A stretch of DNA of 64,000 bases from Paracoccus sp. DMF-8 (GTDB lineage Bacteria > Pseudomonadota > Alphaproteobacteria > Rhodobacterales > Rhodobacteraceae): assembly GCF_029309835.1 (NCBI RefSeq), contig NZ_JARJHL010000017.1, positions 434,001-498,000 of the forward strand. The letters are read 5' to 3'. The first letter of the stretch is position 1. Each line of letters opens with the position of its first letter. Shown piece by piece: positions 27,121-38,595 of this stretch. Position numbers and translations under genes: made by a program. The notes beneath the pieces are model-generated. The model was not told the origin of the DNA. It saw only the letters and a program-made list of their open reading frames with translations, and did no database searches.

Positions 27121-27960
27121 GGCTCAGGACCCATTGATTTCCGACTGGCGGCGTGATTCACGGTTCGAAAAGCGAGCGGTGACCATGTCTGATCTTTTTT
27201 GGTTGACGGACGCGCAGATGGCGCGTCTTGAGGCCTTTCTTCCCAAGTCCCACGGCAAGCCTCGCGTCGATGATCGACGCGTGTTAAGCGGGATTATCTT
27301 CATCAATCGCAATGGCTTACGGTGGCGCGATGCCCCGGCAGCCTATGGCCCGCACAAGACACTATACAACCGTTGGAAGCGGTGGAGCGACAAGGGCATC
27401 TTTGCCCAAATGATGGCGGGTCTGGCGGCCGGGCACGGCGAAGAGAGACCGTGATGATCGACGCCACTTACCTGAAGGCCCACCGCACCGCGACCAGCAT
27501 GGGCGTGAAAGAGGGGCGTGGGCGCCTGATTGGTCGCACCAAGGGCGGCATGAACGCCAAGTTGCACGCCATCTGCGACAGCCGAGGGCGCCCCCTCAAC
27601 CTGTTCGTCACTGCCGGACAGGTCAGCGATTACATCGGCGCGCGGGCATTGCTGAGGCAGCCTGCCGGATGTCGATTGGCTGCTCGGGGATCGCGGCTAT
27701 GACGCCGACTGGTTCAGAGAAGCGTTGAAAGACAAAGGGATACGCGCCTGCATCCCAGGCCGGAAGCAGCGGAAGAAAACCGTCAAGTACGACAAGCGCC
27801 GGTACAAACGGCGCAACCGGATCGAGATCATGTTCGGCAGGCTCAAGGATTGGAGGCGTGTGGCGACCCGGTACGACCGTTGCCCCAAGGTATTCTTGTC
27901 AGCAATCGCACTTGCTGCCCTCGTCATCTACTGGCTTTGAAACTCAATGGGTCCAGACCC
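27121..27960. mobile_element. IS5-family (IS427-like) insertion sequence 1
   Basis: 840 bp. Ends are imperfect inverted repeats with GGACCCATTGA in common (left GGCTCAGGACCCATTGA, right the complement of GGGTCTGGACCCATTGA). A TA dinucleotide lies outside both ends (27119-27120, 27961-27962), the usual 2-bp target duplication. The right end supplies an ATG that reads into the truncated Mod gene. Confidence 0.85.
27185..27940 (+). CDS. IS5-family transposase, two frame changes
   Basis: OrfA part from 27185 ('MSDLFWLTDAQMARLEAFLP', 'GLRWRDAPAAYGPHKTLYNR'), OrfB part in the next frame ('MIDATYLKAHRTATSMG', 'IGRTKGGMNAKLHAICDSRG') and the end in the third frame ('WLLGDRGYDADWFREAL', 'YKRRNRIEIMFGRLKDWRRV', with the DDE Glu). 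The first change, near 27450, could be the programmed shift of this group. The second, near 27655, is not expected and suggests inactivation or an error. Confidence 0.85.
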
Positions 27961-30170
27961 TAAGAAAAAAGAGAAGGCTAAAGTTCGAACGTTGCTGGCT
28001 GACAAACCTATGGGCGAGTGGGTTTCTGAGACTCGTGGCGGCTCATGGGGGTTGCGTTATTCCGACGTAGACTACCGCGCACTTACATCAGATGAACGCA
28101 ATGATCCGAAAACTATTCCTTCGGGCAGCGTTTATGCTCTTTCAAAGACCAACTCTGCAGGCCCGTCTCAGTCTGACCAACACTTCAAGTTTCAAGGTAA
28201 GACTTACCATCCAGGCCAACCAAATCATTGGAAGACGACCCTGACCGGAATGGAAAGAATCAACAAGGCTGACCGTTTTGAAACGCGGGGCGGACCGCCT
28301 TGGATGAGGCGTTACCATGATGACGCGCCATTCAAGCGGATGACAAACGCATGGATGGACACTTCGGGAAAGTCTAATGAACGTTGGTATGTGGTTCAAA
28401 CGGATACGCCCGTTATCCAACGCTGCATTCTCGCGACAACTGATCCCGGCGATCTGGTGCTTGATCCAACCTGCGGCTCGGGTACCACTGCCTATGCCGC
28501 CGAGCAGTGGGGGCGTCGCTGGATCACCATCGACACCTCTCGCGTTGCCGTGGCCCTCGCCCGGTCCCGCCTGATGGGCGCGCGCTATCCCTATTACCTG
28601 CTGGCCGACAGTCCCGAGGGACAGCAGAAGAAGGCGAAGATCTACCCGCACCCCGCCCAAATCAACCCCCACCCACGGCAGCATCCGCCAAGGCTTCGTC
28701 TATCAACGCGTGCCGCATATCATGCTGAAAGACATCGCCAATAATGCCGAAATCGACGTGATCTGGGACAGGATGCAGCCTGCCGTCGAAGAGGCCCGTG
28801 CCGCCCTGAACGCAGCCCTGAAAGGGCATATGGAGCACTTCGCTGTCTCATCCGGCGGCCGCGCGGGCAAATTGATCGACTTCACTGCCACCGGCGAGGT
28901 CACGCTGCCATCTGGCGAACCCGCCCCGGCGAACGGCTTCATGGAATGGGAAATCCCGCGCACGCCCGGCACGCTATGGCCCGCCAAACAACAAAGCCTG
29001 CACGCAACCGCGACTGCGATGGCCAAGACAAAGCCAGCCTTGGCCGAAAACGCCCTGGCAGAGTTGAACAAGCTGCGTGGCAGCAGCTTTTCCCTGGTCA
29101 CATTGCCCGCAAATCCGATTACCCCCTGGCCGCCCGAGGCCGAAGTGGCATTGACACAGTTCTGGGAAGCCCGCATTGCCCGCCAGCAAGAGATTGATGC
29201 CAGCATCGCTGCCAAGGCAGACTTCGAGTATCTTTACGACAAGCCTTTTCCCGACAATTCCAAAACCCGCGTGGCTGGCCCCTTCACTGTGGAAAGCCTG
29301 TCGCCCCACCGCACGCTGGCCGTCGATTGGGACGACGAGCTGATCGACACCTTTGAGGCCGCGGAAGGCAAGCGCAAGGCCGCCGAGGCCCCAGCGGACT
29401 TCACCGACTTCGCCCATATGATCTTGGAAAACCTGAAAGCCGCAGGCGTGCAGCAGGCGCATAAGGAGGACCGGATCACCTTTACCAGCCTCAAGGGCTG
29501 GCCCGGCAAGTGGGTCGCAGCCGAGGGCACCTTCATGGAAGGCGACACCCAGCGCCGCGCCGGTGTCTTCATCGGCCCCGAATTTGGCACCGTCAGCCGC
29601 CCCGACCTGGTGGCGGCAGCGCGCGAGGCAGGCGACGCCGGTTTCGACGTGCTGATAGCCTGCGCTTTCAACTACGACGCCCACAGTTCGGAGTTCGACA
29701 AGCTGGGCCGCATCCGCGTTCTGAAGGCCCGGATGAACCCCGACCTGCACATGGGCGGCGATCTGAAATCCACCGGCGCGGGCAACCTGTTTGTGATCTT
29801 CGGCGAGCCGGATATCCGGATCACCGATGCGGGCGACGAAATGGTGCAGGTCGAGGTCTTCGGCGTGGACGTGTTCAAGCCCCAAACCGGCGAGGTGCAG
29901 AGCGAAGGCACCGACGGCATCGCCTTGTGGATGCTAGACACCGATTACAACGAGGAATCGTTCTTCGTCCGCCACGCCTGTTTCCTCGGTGCCAACGACC
30001 CCTACAAGGCGCTGAAAACGACGTTGAAAGCCGAGATCGACGAGGAAGCACGGGAGAGCCTTTATTCCGACACCTCCCGGCCCTTCGCCAAGCCGAAGTC
30101 GGGGCGTATCGCGGTGAAGGTGATCAACCACCTCGGCGACGAGGTGATGAAGGTGTTTGCGGTGGAGTGA
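27947..30170 (+). pseudogene. Second Mod-type DNA methyltransferase, 5' end removed by IS5, one frameshift
   Basis: Only the back of the enzyme remains: 'LADKPMGEWVSETRGGSWG', 'ALSKTNSAGPSQ', SAM motif 'LDPTCGSGTTAYAAEQWGRR', then after a shift near 28675 'GFVYQRVPHIMLKDIANNAE' to 'VINHLGDEVMKVFAVE'. The part with the DPPY motif is absent, as the IS end lies directly before. The motif I region and tail resemble the first Mod (13647-16860). Composition is AT-richer up to about 28430. Its stop overlaps the HNH gene start (TGATG), so it headed an operon of three. Confidence 0.85.
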
Positions 30171-31027
30171 TGAAAATTGGCGCGTTGATCCAGCACTACA
30201 TCCCGATCATCTTTGAACACTGCGAAAAGCGGGATCATTCAGAGTTTGATCGGCTGTGTGATCGCGCCTATTCGAAGACCACGCTGGACGTCAACTTTCC
30301 GTTCTGCAAGCCGGTCGCAGACATCTCGGCAGTGGAAAACCGGCGGTACTGGTCGCAGATTTTTGTTGTGCGCGGCATAACCGTTCGCGTCACCAGCCAA
30401 TGGTTCGACCCGCCGACCAGCAAGAGCCGATCCAGCCTCGTTCGATACCTGGAGCGCCAGGGCATCGATGTGATCGAGGCTGCGCGCGCCCTGCCTGGGG
30501 CTGCAAGCAGTGACACCGTGCCCGTCGACAGAACCGTGCACGCTTCTCGGGGCCGGTTTAAAGGCAATGCCATCGGGAACGCCCAGAACCTGTTGGTGCG
30601 CAACATCCTGAGCAACTTTGGTGACGAGAGTTTTGGGCCAGAAGAATGGCAACGGGTGATCGACACCTTTGGCAGGCGCTGTGCCTATTGTGGGCAGGAG
30701 GGCGAATTGCTGATGGATCATGTGGTGCCGATCAACAAGCAGTCGCTTGGCGAACATCGCCTCGGCAATCTTGTCCCGAGTTGCAAGCCATGTAACGCGA
30801 ACAAGGGTGACAAGGATTTCCGCACCTTCCTGTCCAATCATCCAGATCGGATTGCGCAGATCGAAGCGCACATGGAACGCCACAACTATGTTCCGATCAG
30901 CGAAAATGAACAAATCCGGCAGATCATCGAGTTGGCGCACAAAGAGGTCGCGCAGGTTGCGGGCCGCTACATCGACATCATCAACACCCTGATGGCTGGA
31001 CAGCGTCGCGCAGGGGGCGAGGACTGA
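30170..31027 (+). CDS. HNH endonuclease
   Basis: 285 residues. The C-terminal half has a classical HNH motif: 'RRCAYCGQEGELLMDHVVP', then 'HRLGNLVPSCKPCNANKG' with both CxxC pairs, the metal-binding HNH residues and the conserved Lys. The N-terminal 170 residues are not recognised and may recognise the target. Overlaps the Mod stop upstream and the helicase start downstream by one to a few bases each, so the three proteins are probably made together. Likely the nuclease of a restriction-like system. Confidence 0.85.
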   Translation: MKIGALIQHYIPIIFEHCEKRDHSEFDRLCDRAYSKTTLDVNFPFCKPVADISAVENRRYWSQIFVVRGITVRVTSQWFDPPTSKSRSSLVRYLERQGIDVIEAARALPGAASSDTVPVDRTVHASRGRFKGNAIGNAQNLLVRNILSNFGDESFGPEEWQRVIDTFGRRCAYCGQEGELLMDHVVPINKQSLGEHRLGNLVPSCKPCNANKGDKDFRTFLSNHPDRIAQIEAHMERHNYVPISENEQIRQIIELAHKEVAQVAGRYIDIINTLMAGQRRAGGED

Positions 31028-33117
31028 TGGAATTCCGGATCGCCGACACTTTTACCGACAGCCTCGGCCGCCTGACTGCGCAAGAGCAGAAGGCGGCCAA
31101 GACAACCGCTTTCGACCTGCAGTTGGATCCGACCTCGAACGGCCTGTCGTTCCACAAGCTGGATCGGGCCAAGGATATGAATTTCTGGTCGGTGCGGGTG
31201 AATGCCGACATCCGGATCATCGTCCACCGCACGGCCGCCAGCATCCTGCTGGTCTACGTCGATCACCACGACGACGCCTACAAATGGGCTGAACGGCGCA
31301 AGATCGAACGCCACCCGACCACCGGCGCCATGCAGTTGGTCGAGGTGCGCGAGCGGGTCGAAGAGGTGGAAATCTTCAAGCCCAGAGAGGTGGCCGCCAC
31401 ACCGGCGCCCGCCGCCAAACCTGCCGCCCGCCTGTTCGACAACCTGCGCAAGTTTGAACTGATGGCCTTTGGCGTGCCCGAGGAATGGGTGAACGATGTC
31501 CGGACTGCCACCGAGGACACGCTGTTCGACATCATCGAGCATCTGCCGCAGGAAGCACAGGAAGCACTGCTCAAGCTGGCCGTGGGCGAGAAACCGCAGC
31601 CGCCGGAACCAGCGCCGGTCGAAGCCGATCCCTATGCCCATCCCGACGCTCAGCGCCGCTTCCGTGTGCTGACCAATGCCGAAGAACTGAAGCAGGCACT
31701 GGATTACCCTTGGGACAAATGGGCAGTGTTCCTTCATCCCGCCCAAGCCGATCTCGTCGAGCGTTCCTTCTCTGGACCGACCCGAGTGTCTGGATCGGCC
31801 GGAACCGGCAAGACCATCGTGGCCCTGCATCGCGCCGTCCATCTGGCTCGCGCCAACCCTGGCTCGACGGTGCTGCTGACCACTTTCTCGAAAGCGCTGG
31901 CCAATTCCCTGCGGGTCAAACTGGCCAGCACGGTGGGCGCGGAGCCTTCGATTGCTGCTCGGATCATCGTGAAATCGATCTCAGCGGTGGGCTACGACCT
32001 TTATTCCGAGTGGTTCGGCCAACCCCAGATCGCTGCACCTGCTTTGATCCGCTCGCTGATCACCAAGGCTGCTTCGGAGGTCGAAGGCCACCGCTTTTCT
32101 GCCCATTTCCTTGTTGGTGAGTGGGAGGACGTCGTCGACGCTTGGCAGTTGCGTTCTTGGGATGAATATCGGGACGTTTCCCGCCTCGGTCGCAAAACAA
32201 GGATCGGCGGCAAACAGCGCGAAGCCCTGTGGGCAATTTTCGACCGCGTTCGGGCAGGACTTGTGGAAAGGCGCGTTGTCACTTGGTCTGATGTGTTCGG
32301 GCGATTGACGGAAAGCATGACGGGAAAGGCTGATCGCCCCTATGCATTTGCTGTGATCGACGAGGCTCAGGATTTAGGCGTGGCCGAAGCGCGGTTCTTC
32401 GCGGCGATGGCCGCAGGTCGGAACGACGGACTTTTCTTCTCGGGCGATCTCGGCCAGCGCATTTTTCAGCAGCCATTTTCGTGGAAGGCGCTTGGCCTTG
32501 ATGTTCGCGGCCGTTCCCACACGCTGCGCATCAACTATCGGACGTCGCATCAGATCCGGCTTCACGCTGACCGGCTACTGCCAGCGACCGTCTCTGACGT
32601 CGACGGGAACGCAGAGGGGCGTCGTGGCACAGTCTCGATGTTTGACGGCCCGCCACCAATGGTCGTTGCTTGTACAGATACCGATCACGAATGCCGCATC
32701 GTGGGCAATTGGATCAAGGACCGACTGCAGGAAGGGTGCGCACCCAGTGAGGTGGGCATTTTCGTGCGGTCCGATGCGGAACTGAAGCGTGCGAGGGCCG
32801 CAGTGAAGGCTGCTGGTGCGCGCGCTATTGAGTTGAACGACAAAGTCGAGGTCGAGGATGGCGCAGTTGCCATCAGCACGATGCACTTCGCAAAAGGCTT
32901 AGAGTTCCGGTCGGTTGTAGTGATGGCCTGTGACGACGATGTCATCCCCCAATCGGATCGGATTGAGTCCGTGGCGGACGATGCTGACCTTGAGGAGGTC
33001 TACAATACTGAGCGACACCTGCTATATGTCGCATGCACCCGCGCTCGCGATCATCTTCTTGTAACCGGCATCACGCCGGTCTCCGAATTCGTAGACGACT
33101 TTCTGAAAGGAAGCTGA
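31027..33117 (+). CDS. RelE-like domain fused to a UvrD/Rep-family helicase
   Basis: 696 residues. The first 95 resemble a RelE/ParE-type fold ('SFHKLDRAKDMNFWSVRVNA', 'DIRIIVHRTAASILLVYVDH'). The rest is an SF1A helicase: Walker A 'SGSAGTGKTIVALHRA' near residue 255, Walker B 'FAVIDEAQDLGVAEARF' near 443, 'TLRINYRTSHQIR' (motif IV region), 'STMHFAKGLEFRSVV' and 'LLYVACTRARDHLLV'. ATG overlaps the HNH stop. Probably the motor subunit for the Mod/HNH operon. No sign of disruption. Confidence 0.9.
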   Translation: MEFRIADTFTDSLGRLTAQEQKAAKTTAFDLQLDPTSNGLSFHKLDRAKDMNFWSVRVNADIRIIVHRTAASILLVYVDHHDDAYKWAERRKIERHPTTGAMQLVEVRERVEEVEIFKPREVAATPAPAAKPAARLFDNLRKFELMAFGVPEEWVNDVRTATEDTLFDIIEHLPQEAQEALLKLAVGEKPQPPEPAPVEADPYAHPDAQRRFRVLTNAEELKQALDYPWDKWAVFLHPAQADLVERSFSGPTRVSGSAGTGKTIVALHRAVHLARANPGSTVLLTTFSKALANSLRVKLASTVGAEPSIAARIIVKSISAVGYDLYSEWFGQPQIAAPALIRSLITKAASEVEGHRFSAHFLVGEWEDVVDAWQLRSWDEYRDVSRLGRKTRIGGKQREALWAIFDRVRAGLVERRVVTWSDVFGRLTESMTGKADRPYAFAVIDEAQDLGVAEARFFAAMAAGRNDGLFFSGDLGQRIFQQPFSWKALGLDVRGRSHTLRINYRTSHQIRLHADRLLPATVSDVDGNAEGRRGTVSMFDGPPPMVVACTDTDHECRIVGNWIKDRLQEGCAPSEVGIFVRSDAELKRARAAVKAAGARAIELNDKVEVEDGAVAISTMHFAKGLEFRSVVVMACDDDVIPQSDRIESVADDADLEEVYNTERHLLYVACTRARDHLLVTGITPVSEFVDDFLKGS

Positions 33118-33195
33118 GCAAACCTCTGGGATCACCAATGACCGACAGCGAGATCGGTTGTCTCGGCCGCCTTCGATGCCGCCCCCCCTCGGCAT

Positions 33196-33430
33196 GGTTC
33201 CTCCCCAGCCCCAAACGTATGCGGGGGGGCGCAGCGCGGCATTTCGCTAGCGACATGGATTCCCACCGGGGAATCCACCCGGAAGCCACCGGCCCGTCGA
33301 TCCTGCAAAAAGCGACTCATTATCAAAGGCTTGTGGAATCACGACCTTGGCGTGCTGGATTCTTTCGGGGAAGCCGGGAGATCCACTTCCGGGGAAGCCA
33401 CCTTGGCCAGAATCCATCCAGCGGAATCCA
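33196..33430. repeat. Intergenic repeat copy 2: 57-bp block plus octamers
   Basis: The 57-bp block at 33196-33252 matches 20901-20957 at most positions, with the same length. It is followed by GGAATCCA (33270, 33423), GGAAGCCA (33281, 33393) and GGAAGCCG (33369). The octamer in this copy is mostly the T variant. It lies 79 bp after the RelE-UvrD stop. No gene is seen in 33118-33480. Confidence 0.7.
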
Positions 33431-33480
33431 CCCTTTTCGATCCGTGATGGATAGGCCAAGGCCACGCCTGATCACGAACA

Positions 33481-36400
33481 TCAGCTACCCTTCTGATCCA
33501 CATTGACTGCTTCCGCCCCCGCTGCGAACACCAGTTCCGGCAGGACCACTTCCCACTCGTCACGGCGGAGCAGGTGGTGATAGTCCTCGTCGCCATCCTC
33601 GCGCCGCCAGGTCAGTATGGCAGCGACCTCGCCGCGGAGGAAGGTGGTGCCTTCAGGTGGGGCAAAGGCGCGGGCGAGGCGGGCAAGCGTTTGGCCTTGG
33701 GCGTTCTCGATCCGCCAGCGGTCGCCGTCGCGGAGAAGATGGACGAGGTCACCAGGGCGCGCGGCGGCGATGGCGGCCAGCGCCGGATCACCTGCCCGAC
33801 GACGCCCGGCAAAGGACAGGTCCACCAGCTTCGGGTCTGGCGGCACATAGCGCAGGCGGCCCCGCGGCAGGGCTGTGGTGTCGGGGGTGACGCGGCGGGC
33901 AAGCACCGCATCGTCAGGGCGAACAAAGGCATGGGGGCCGTCGGTCAGCACGGTCAGGGTCGACCGCGCCCGCGTCATGGCAACATAGAACAGGCGGCGG
34001 GGGGCATCGGCATCCTCGCCGCGCGAGGGGCGATCCCAGCCGCCGTTCAGGATCGCAACATGATCGAACTCCAGCCCTTTGGCGCGGTGGGCGGTCATCA
34101 GAAGAAGGCCCCGCTGTTCGCCACGAGCATCCCGTGCCCATTCGCCGAACCACTGCACGAGGTCAGGCACCGGGGCAGCCTTCTCGACCAGTTCACGCGC
34201 CAAGGTGCCGATACCTTCGCCGATCAGGTCAGTCCAACGCGATTGCGGCTGGGCGTTCAGGACGGCGACCAGATCAGGTATGGTCAGCAGACGCGTCCGA
34301 TCCAACAGCAGGGCGCGAATGAAGCCTTGCATCTCGCGTAGTCGCCACAGACTCGGCAGAGTTTCATTGGCCATGTCGATGGGAATGCCCAAGGCTTCCG
34401 CATAGGCGCGCACGGGCTCCAGCCGGCGCCAGTCGCGGGCAATCACCGCACAGCGCCGCCACGACCATTCGGGGGCCAGCCGTGACAGGCGCAGCAGTTC
34501 GTCCAGCGCGGCAATTGCCTGCGCGGCATCGCCCCCCGCCTCCAGAAGAGTGACACGCCCCTGCGCCACCGGGTCCAGCGCCGCCCAGTCGCCCCCCGGC
34601 AACGCCTTGGCGCGGGCGCGGTTCATCGTGATGTCGTGGCCCGCCTTCATCCGCCCGGCGGCCGGGGCAATCACGGCATTGGCCGCTGCGATGATATGGG
34701 CGGTGGAGCGGTAGTTTTCCGTCAGCCAGACGGGTTTCGCGGCATAATCCGCATCGAAGCGCCGGATGAAGTCGATGCTGGCCCCGGCGAAGGCGTAGAT
34801 GTTCTGGTCATCGTCACCCACGGCAAAGAGGCTGATGCGCAGGTCATCCTCCAGCGACCGCCCGGCCACTGCGCCGATCAGGGCATATTCCTCGGGGCCG
34901 ATGTCTTGGTATTCATCGACCAGAAGCCAGCGATAGCCCTGGATGAGCGTTTCGCGCAGCGCCTCGGCCTCCGCCTTGGTCAGACCATCCCCGCGCAGCA
35001 GGGCCACGGCCTGCATGACAATGCCGTCAAAGTCGCGCGGACCGTCGTGATCGCCTGCAAAGCTCGCCCCCATCAGCCGCATCGCCAGCGCGTGGCAGGT
35101 CGACACCATCACCCCCGCTGCATCATCCCCGATCAGACGGCGCAGACGTTCGCGAATCTCGGCCGCGGCGTGGCGATTGTAGGTCAGAACCAGTATACCG
35201 CGCGGGTCTTCGCGCTTCACGCGGATGAGATAGGCGATGCGGTGCACAAGCACGCGCGTCTTGCCCGATCCTGGCCCCGCCAGCACCAGCACGTTGGTCT
35301 GTTCGCGGTCATCGCGCACGATCTCGGCCTGGACGGGGTTGTCGAGCGCATCGACAATAGCCCGCCAAGAGGTGCCGGTGGTCTGCCGCCGGATTTCCGT
35401 GCCGCGCCCTGGCAGCCAGCGGCGCAGGAAAGCGTCGCGGTCCAGCACGAAGTAATCCTCGGAAAGGCGCTGGGCCTGGTCCATCGCCTCCAGCCCCTTT
35501 TCGGCATAGGCGGCCATCACATGGGTCTGGATCGTTGTCTCGCCATAGTGCTCTTCCAGGGGCGCGAAGTGCTGCACGGTGAAGGGGCCACCCTTAGGGT
35601 TCAGATGGACCGTGATCGCCGGGCGGAACACCGTCAGGCCCCGGCCCAGATTGGCGACCTGCTGTTCGTGCAGCCACAGAAGCGCGCGGTCCATCAGGCG
35701 GGTCATGTCCTTGACCTCGGCCCGCAACAGCGCATCACCGTTCAGCGCATCCAGCATCGCGCCAAGGGTGGTTTCGACCTGAATGTCCTTGCCTCGCGTG
35801 CCTTTGGCCACTTTTCCGGTGAGATGGGCCAAGAGCGCCCGCGCGCCCTGCCGCCGCAGATCAGCGGTGCGGGCAACCACAGGCCAAGAGCGTTCCAACC
35901 GCACGAAGATCGTGTTCCGACTGACCTTGCGCAGAGTCAGGTTGCCGCGTCCGCCGTCCTGATCGCGGCCATCCCGCGCCATGCCGCGCAGGATCGCTTC
36001 CACAAGATCGGGGCGCACCTGCGCGTGACCCTTGTCGCGCAGGGCTTGGCAGGTTTCGGTCAGGTTCAAGGGTTGCGCCTCGACCCCTTCGGCATCCGGC
36101 ACGGCCTCTTGCATCAGGGCGATCAAGTCGGCTTCCATCCGGGCCGCGTGATCCAGACGGCGGGCCGAGGCATCCTCTACGCCCAGATGTACATAGACCG
36201 TGACAGCCGTGTCATTGCTGGCAACGCCCAGCGTCTCGAGATCAGCAAAAGCCCGCTGCAGATCCCGACCCGTCAGCCCGCACGCCCCAGTCAGATCATC
36301 GGTGGAAACCCCTGCGTCGATGGGCGCATTCATCACATGGCGCACAAGGTCCAGAAGCTGCTTTCGCCGCCTTCCGGTAATCTGCGCCCGGTCCAGGATC

Positions 36401-38595
36401 GCCGCCGCCTCATCGACCGACCGGATGCGCAGCGACGACGGGAACACCTGCACCCGGTTTTCCTCGCGGCTGAGCAGCGTCGCCTCCTCGAGCCAGGCGA
36501 CGGCGGTTTTCACGCGGGTGTCGTCGGTGGTCTTGTCGCGCTCGAACTCCTGATCCTTTTCCTCGCACACGATTTCGCCGGGCGTGGCGATCACCTCGCC
36601 GGACTTGTGCTTTTCCATCCGCCGCAGCGCCTTCAGGATTGCACCAATCTCATGCCGCGCCAGCCGCGAGCGGGCGGACAGCGAGAATTGCCGCTCCACA
36701 TCTTCGAGGCTGAACAGCAGCACGCAATTGGCTGGGCCACGATCCCGCCCCGCGCGGCCTGCCTCTTGCAGGTAGTTCTCCAAGGATCCCGGAATGTCGC
36801 CATGCACGACCAGCCGGATATCGGGCTTGTCGATGCCCATGCCAAAGGCGTTGGTCGCGGCGATCACCCGCAACTGGCCGGTGCGAAACGCCTCCTGCAC
36901 ATCGCGCTTGCGGTCGGGCGCCAGGCCAGCGTGGAAGAAGTCCGCCGCCAGCCCCTGCCCTTTCAGGAATTCCGCCACCTTTTCCGTCGCGCCCCGCGTG
37001 GCGCAATAGACCACAGCGCCCGAGGCGCCTTCAGGCGGCAGATTCGCCTCAATGGCGGACAGGATGTCGGTCAGCTTGGTGGCCTTCTGCGTGGGCAGCA
37101 CGGCGAAGGACAGGTTGGTGCGCACCGCCCCGCCATCCAGCAACATCAGATTCACCCCCAGACGGGTCTGGAAATGGTCGCGGATGTCGCGCACCACCTC
37201 GGGCTTGGCGGTGGCTGTCAGGCACAAGACCGGCGCAGGGCTGTCGCCCGAGAACTCCTTGATGAAGCGGCTGACATAGCGGTAATCGGGCCGGAAATCG
37301 TGGCCCCATTTGCTGATGCAATGCGCCTCGTCCAGCACCCAAAGCCCGACCTCGCGCTGTTGCAGGACCGTGCGGATGGACGGCGAGCGCAACTGTTCTG
37401 GCGAGATCAAGAGCATCGCCGCTTCGCCCATCCGCACCTTTTCCAGCGCGTCATGCCGTTCGGGCAATGACAGCATGCCGTTCACCGTCACCGCACTGGA
37501 AATCCCTGCCCGCGCCAGCCCCTGCACCTGATCCGCCATCAGCGCCACAAGCGGCGAGATCACCACCGTCAGCGCCCCGGTCTTGTCGAACCGCGACAGC
37601 GCCGGGATCTGGTAGCAGACCGATTTGCCCGTGCCGGTCGGCAGGATGCCCAGCACGGATTTGCCAGCCATCGCCTCGGCCACGATGCGTTCCTGCAAGG
37701 AGCGGCCCATGTCGTCCACCGGCTGCGGGCGGAAGGACGGAAAGCCGAACCACCGCTCCAGCGCAGCATTCGGGTTGTTCTTCTCGGCGCACCAACCGCA
37801 AGCCGGATCGCCGCAATTGGTGTCGCGAAGGTGCCGCACGATCCGCCCTGCCTGCGGAAACTGCAGCCGCACCCAGGGTGGCATGACCGAGTCCCCACCC
37901 GCCACCGAAATCCAGGACAGCGCATAGGCCATCGGCCAGCCGTTGCGCGGATCGGAGAGATGGCCAAGGGTCTGGTCCAGCCGGTGATTGCAGGCTCGGC
38001 CATCCAACAGTCGGCGGATGGCGGCATGGGCTGCGGCCTCACCAGGCGGCGGGCCCCGCAGAAACTGGAACAGCGCGTCGAACCCGCCCGCTGCCTCGCC
38101 CCGCGTTGTCAGATGAGTGATAGGCAAGCACCGCATCGGGCGCCTCCCGCCCCAGCCGGGTGAAGGCCGCGATCTGGTCGGACAGCACCTGCAGCGCCAG
38201 CCGCGCATCCTGTTCGGGGTCATTCACATGCCCGACCTGCAGCCGTCCGTCCTGATAGTGCTTGACCAGATGGTGGTAGGGATTGCGAGGAAAGGCCAAC
38301 GGGTTCAGCCAGAGCGTATCGATCGGCGCAGCCCCTAGCCCCGCCAGCCGCGCCCGGTTCGCCACCAGATGCGGCAGGTCGTGGCGCAGGATGTTGTGAC
38401 CGACAAGATGAACCGCGCCCTCGCAGAACGCCTCCAGCCGGTCCAGCGCAGGTTCAAGCGCGGCCCCTTTGTGAGCCAGCCCCGCCTCGCCCCGAGACCG
38501 CCGCAAAGGCAAAAAGCCGCGCAGACTTCGGATCAACCTCGAGATCGACCGAAACACAACGCGACAGGAACAGGGTGGGGTCGAAGCTCAGCTAT
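33481..38595 (-). CDS. Giant DEDDh exonuclease-RecQ-UvrD fusion helicase
   Basis: About 1700 residues in all. The N-terminus (38595 to about 38120) is a DEDDh-like exonuclease ('SVDLEVDPKSARLFAF', 'LVGHNILRHDLPHL', 'NDPEQDARLALQVL'). It joins the long frame by a shift near 38118, and perhaps another near 38490. Then come 'CGDPACGWC', a RecQ helicase ('LPTGTGKSVCYQIP', 'VLDEAHCISKWGHDF', 'LQEAGRAGRDRG'), a linker with winged-helix character, and a UvrD-type helicase ('LAGPGSGKTRVLVHRIAYL' about residue 985 of the long frame, 'LLVDEYQDIGPEE', 'LTENYRSTAHII', 'FYVAMTRARST'). No ATG/GTG/TTG is visible before the exonuclease part, so the real start is uncertain. Likely a DNA-repair or anti-phage enzyme. 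Confidence 0.88.

Noticed and set aside
34636..37470. Plus-strand open frame of about 944 codons opposite the RecQ-UvrD gene
   Set aside because: Shadow of GC-rich codon structure; all helicase motifs are on the minus strand.
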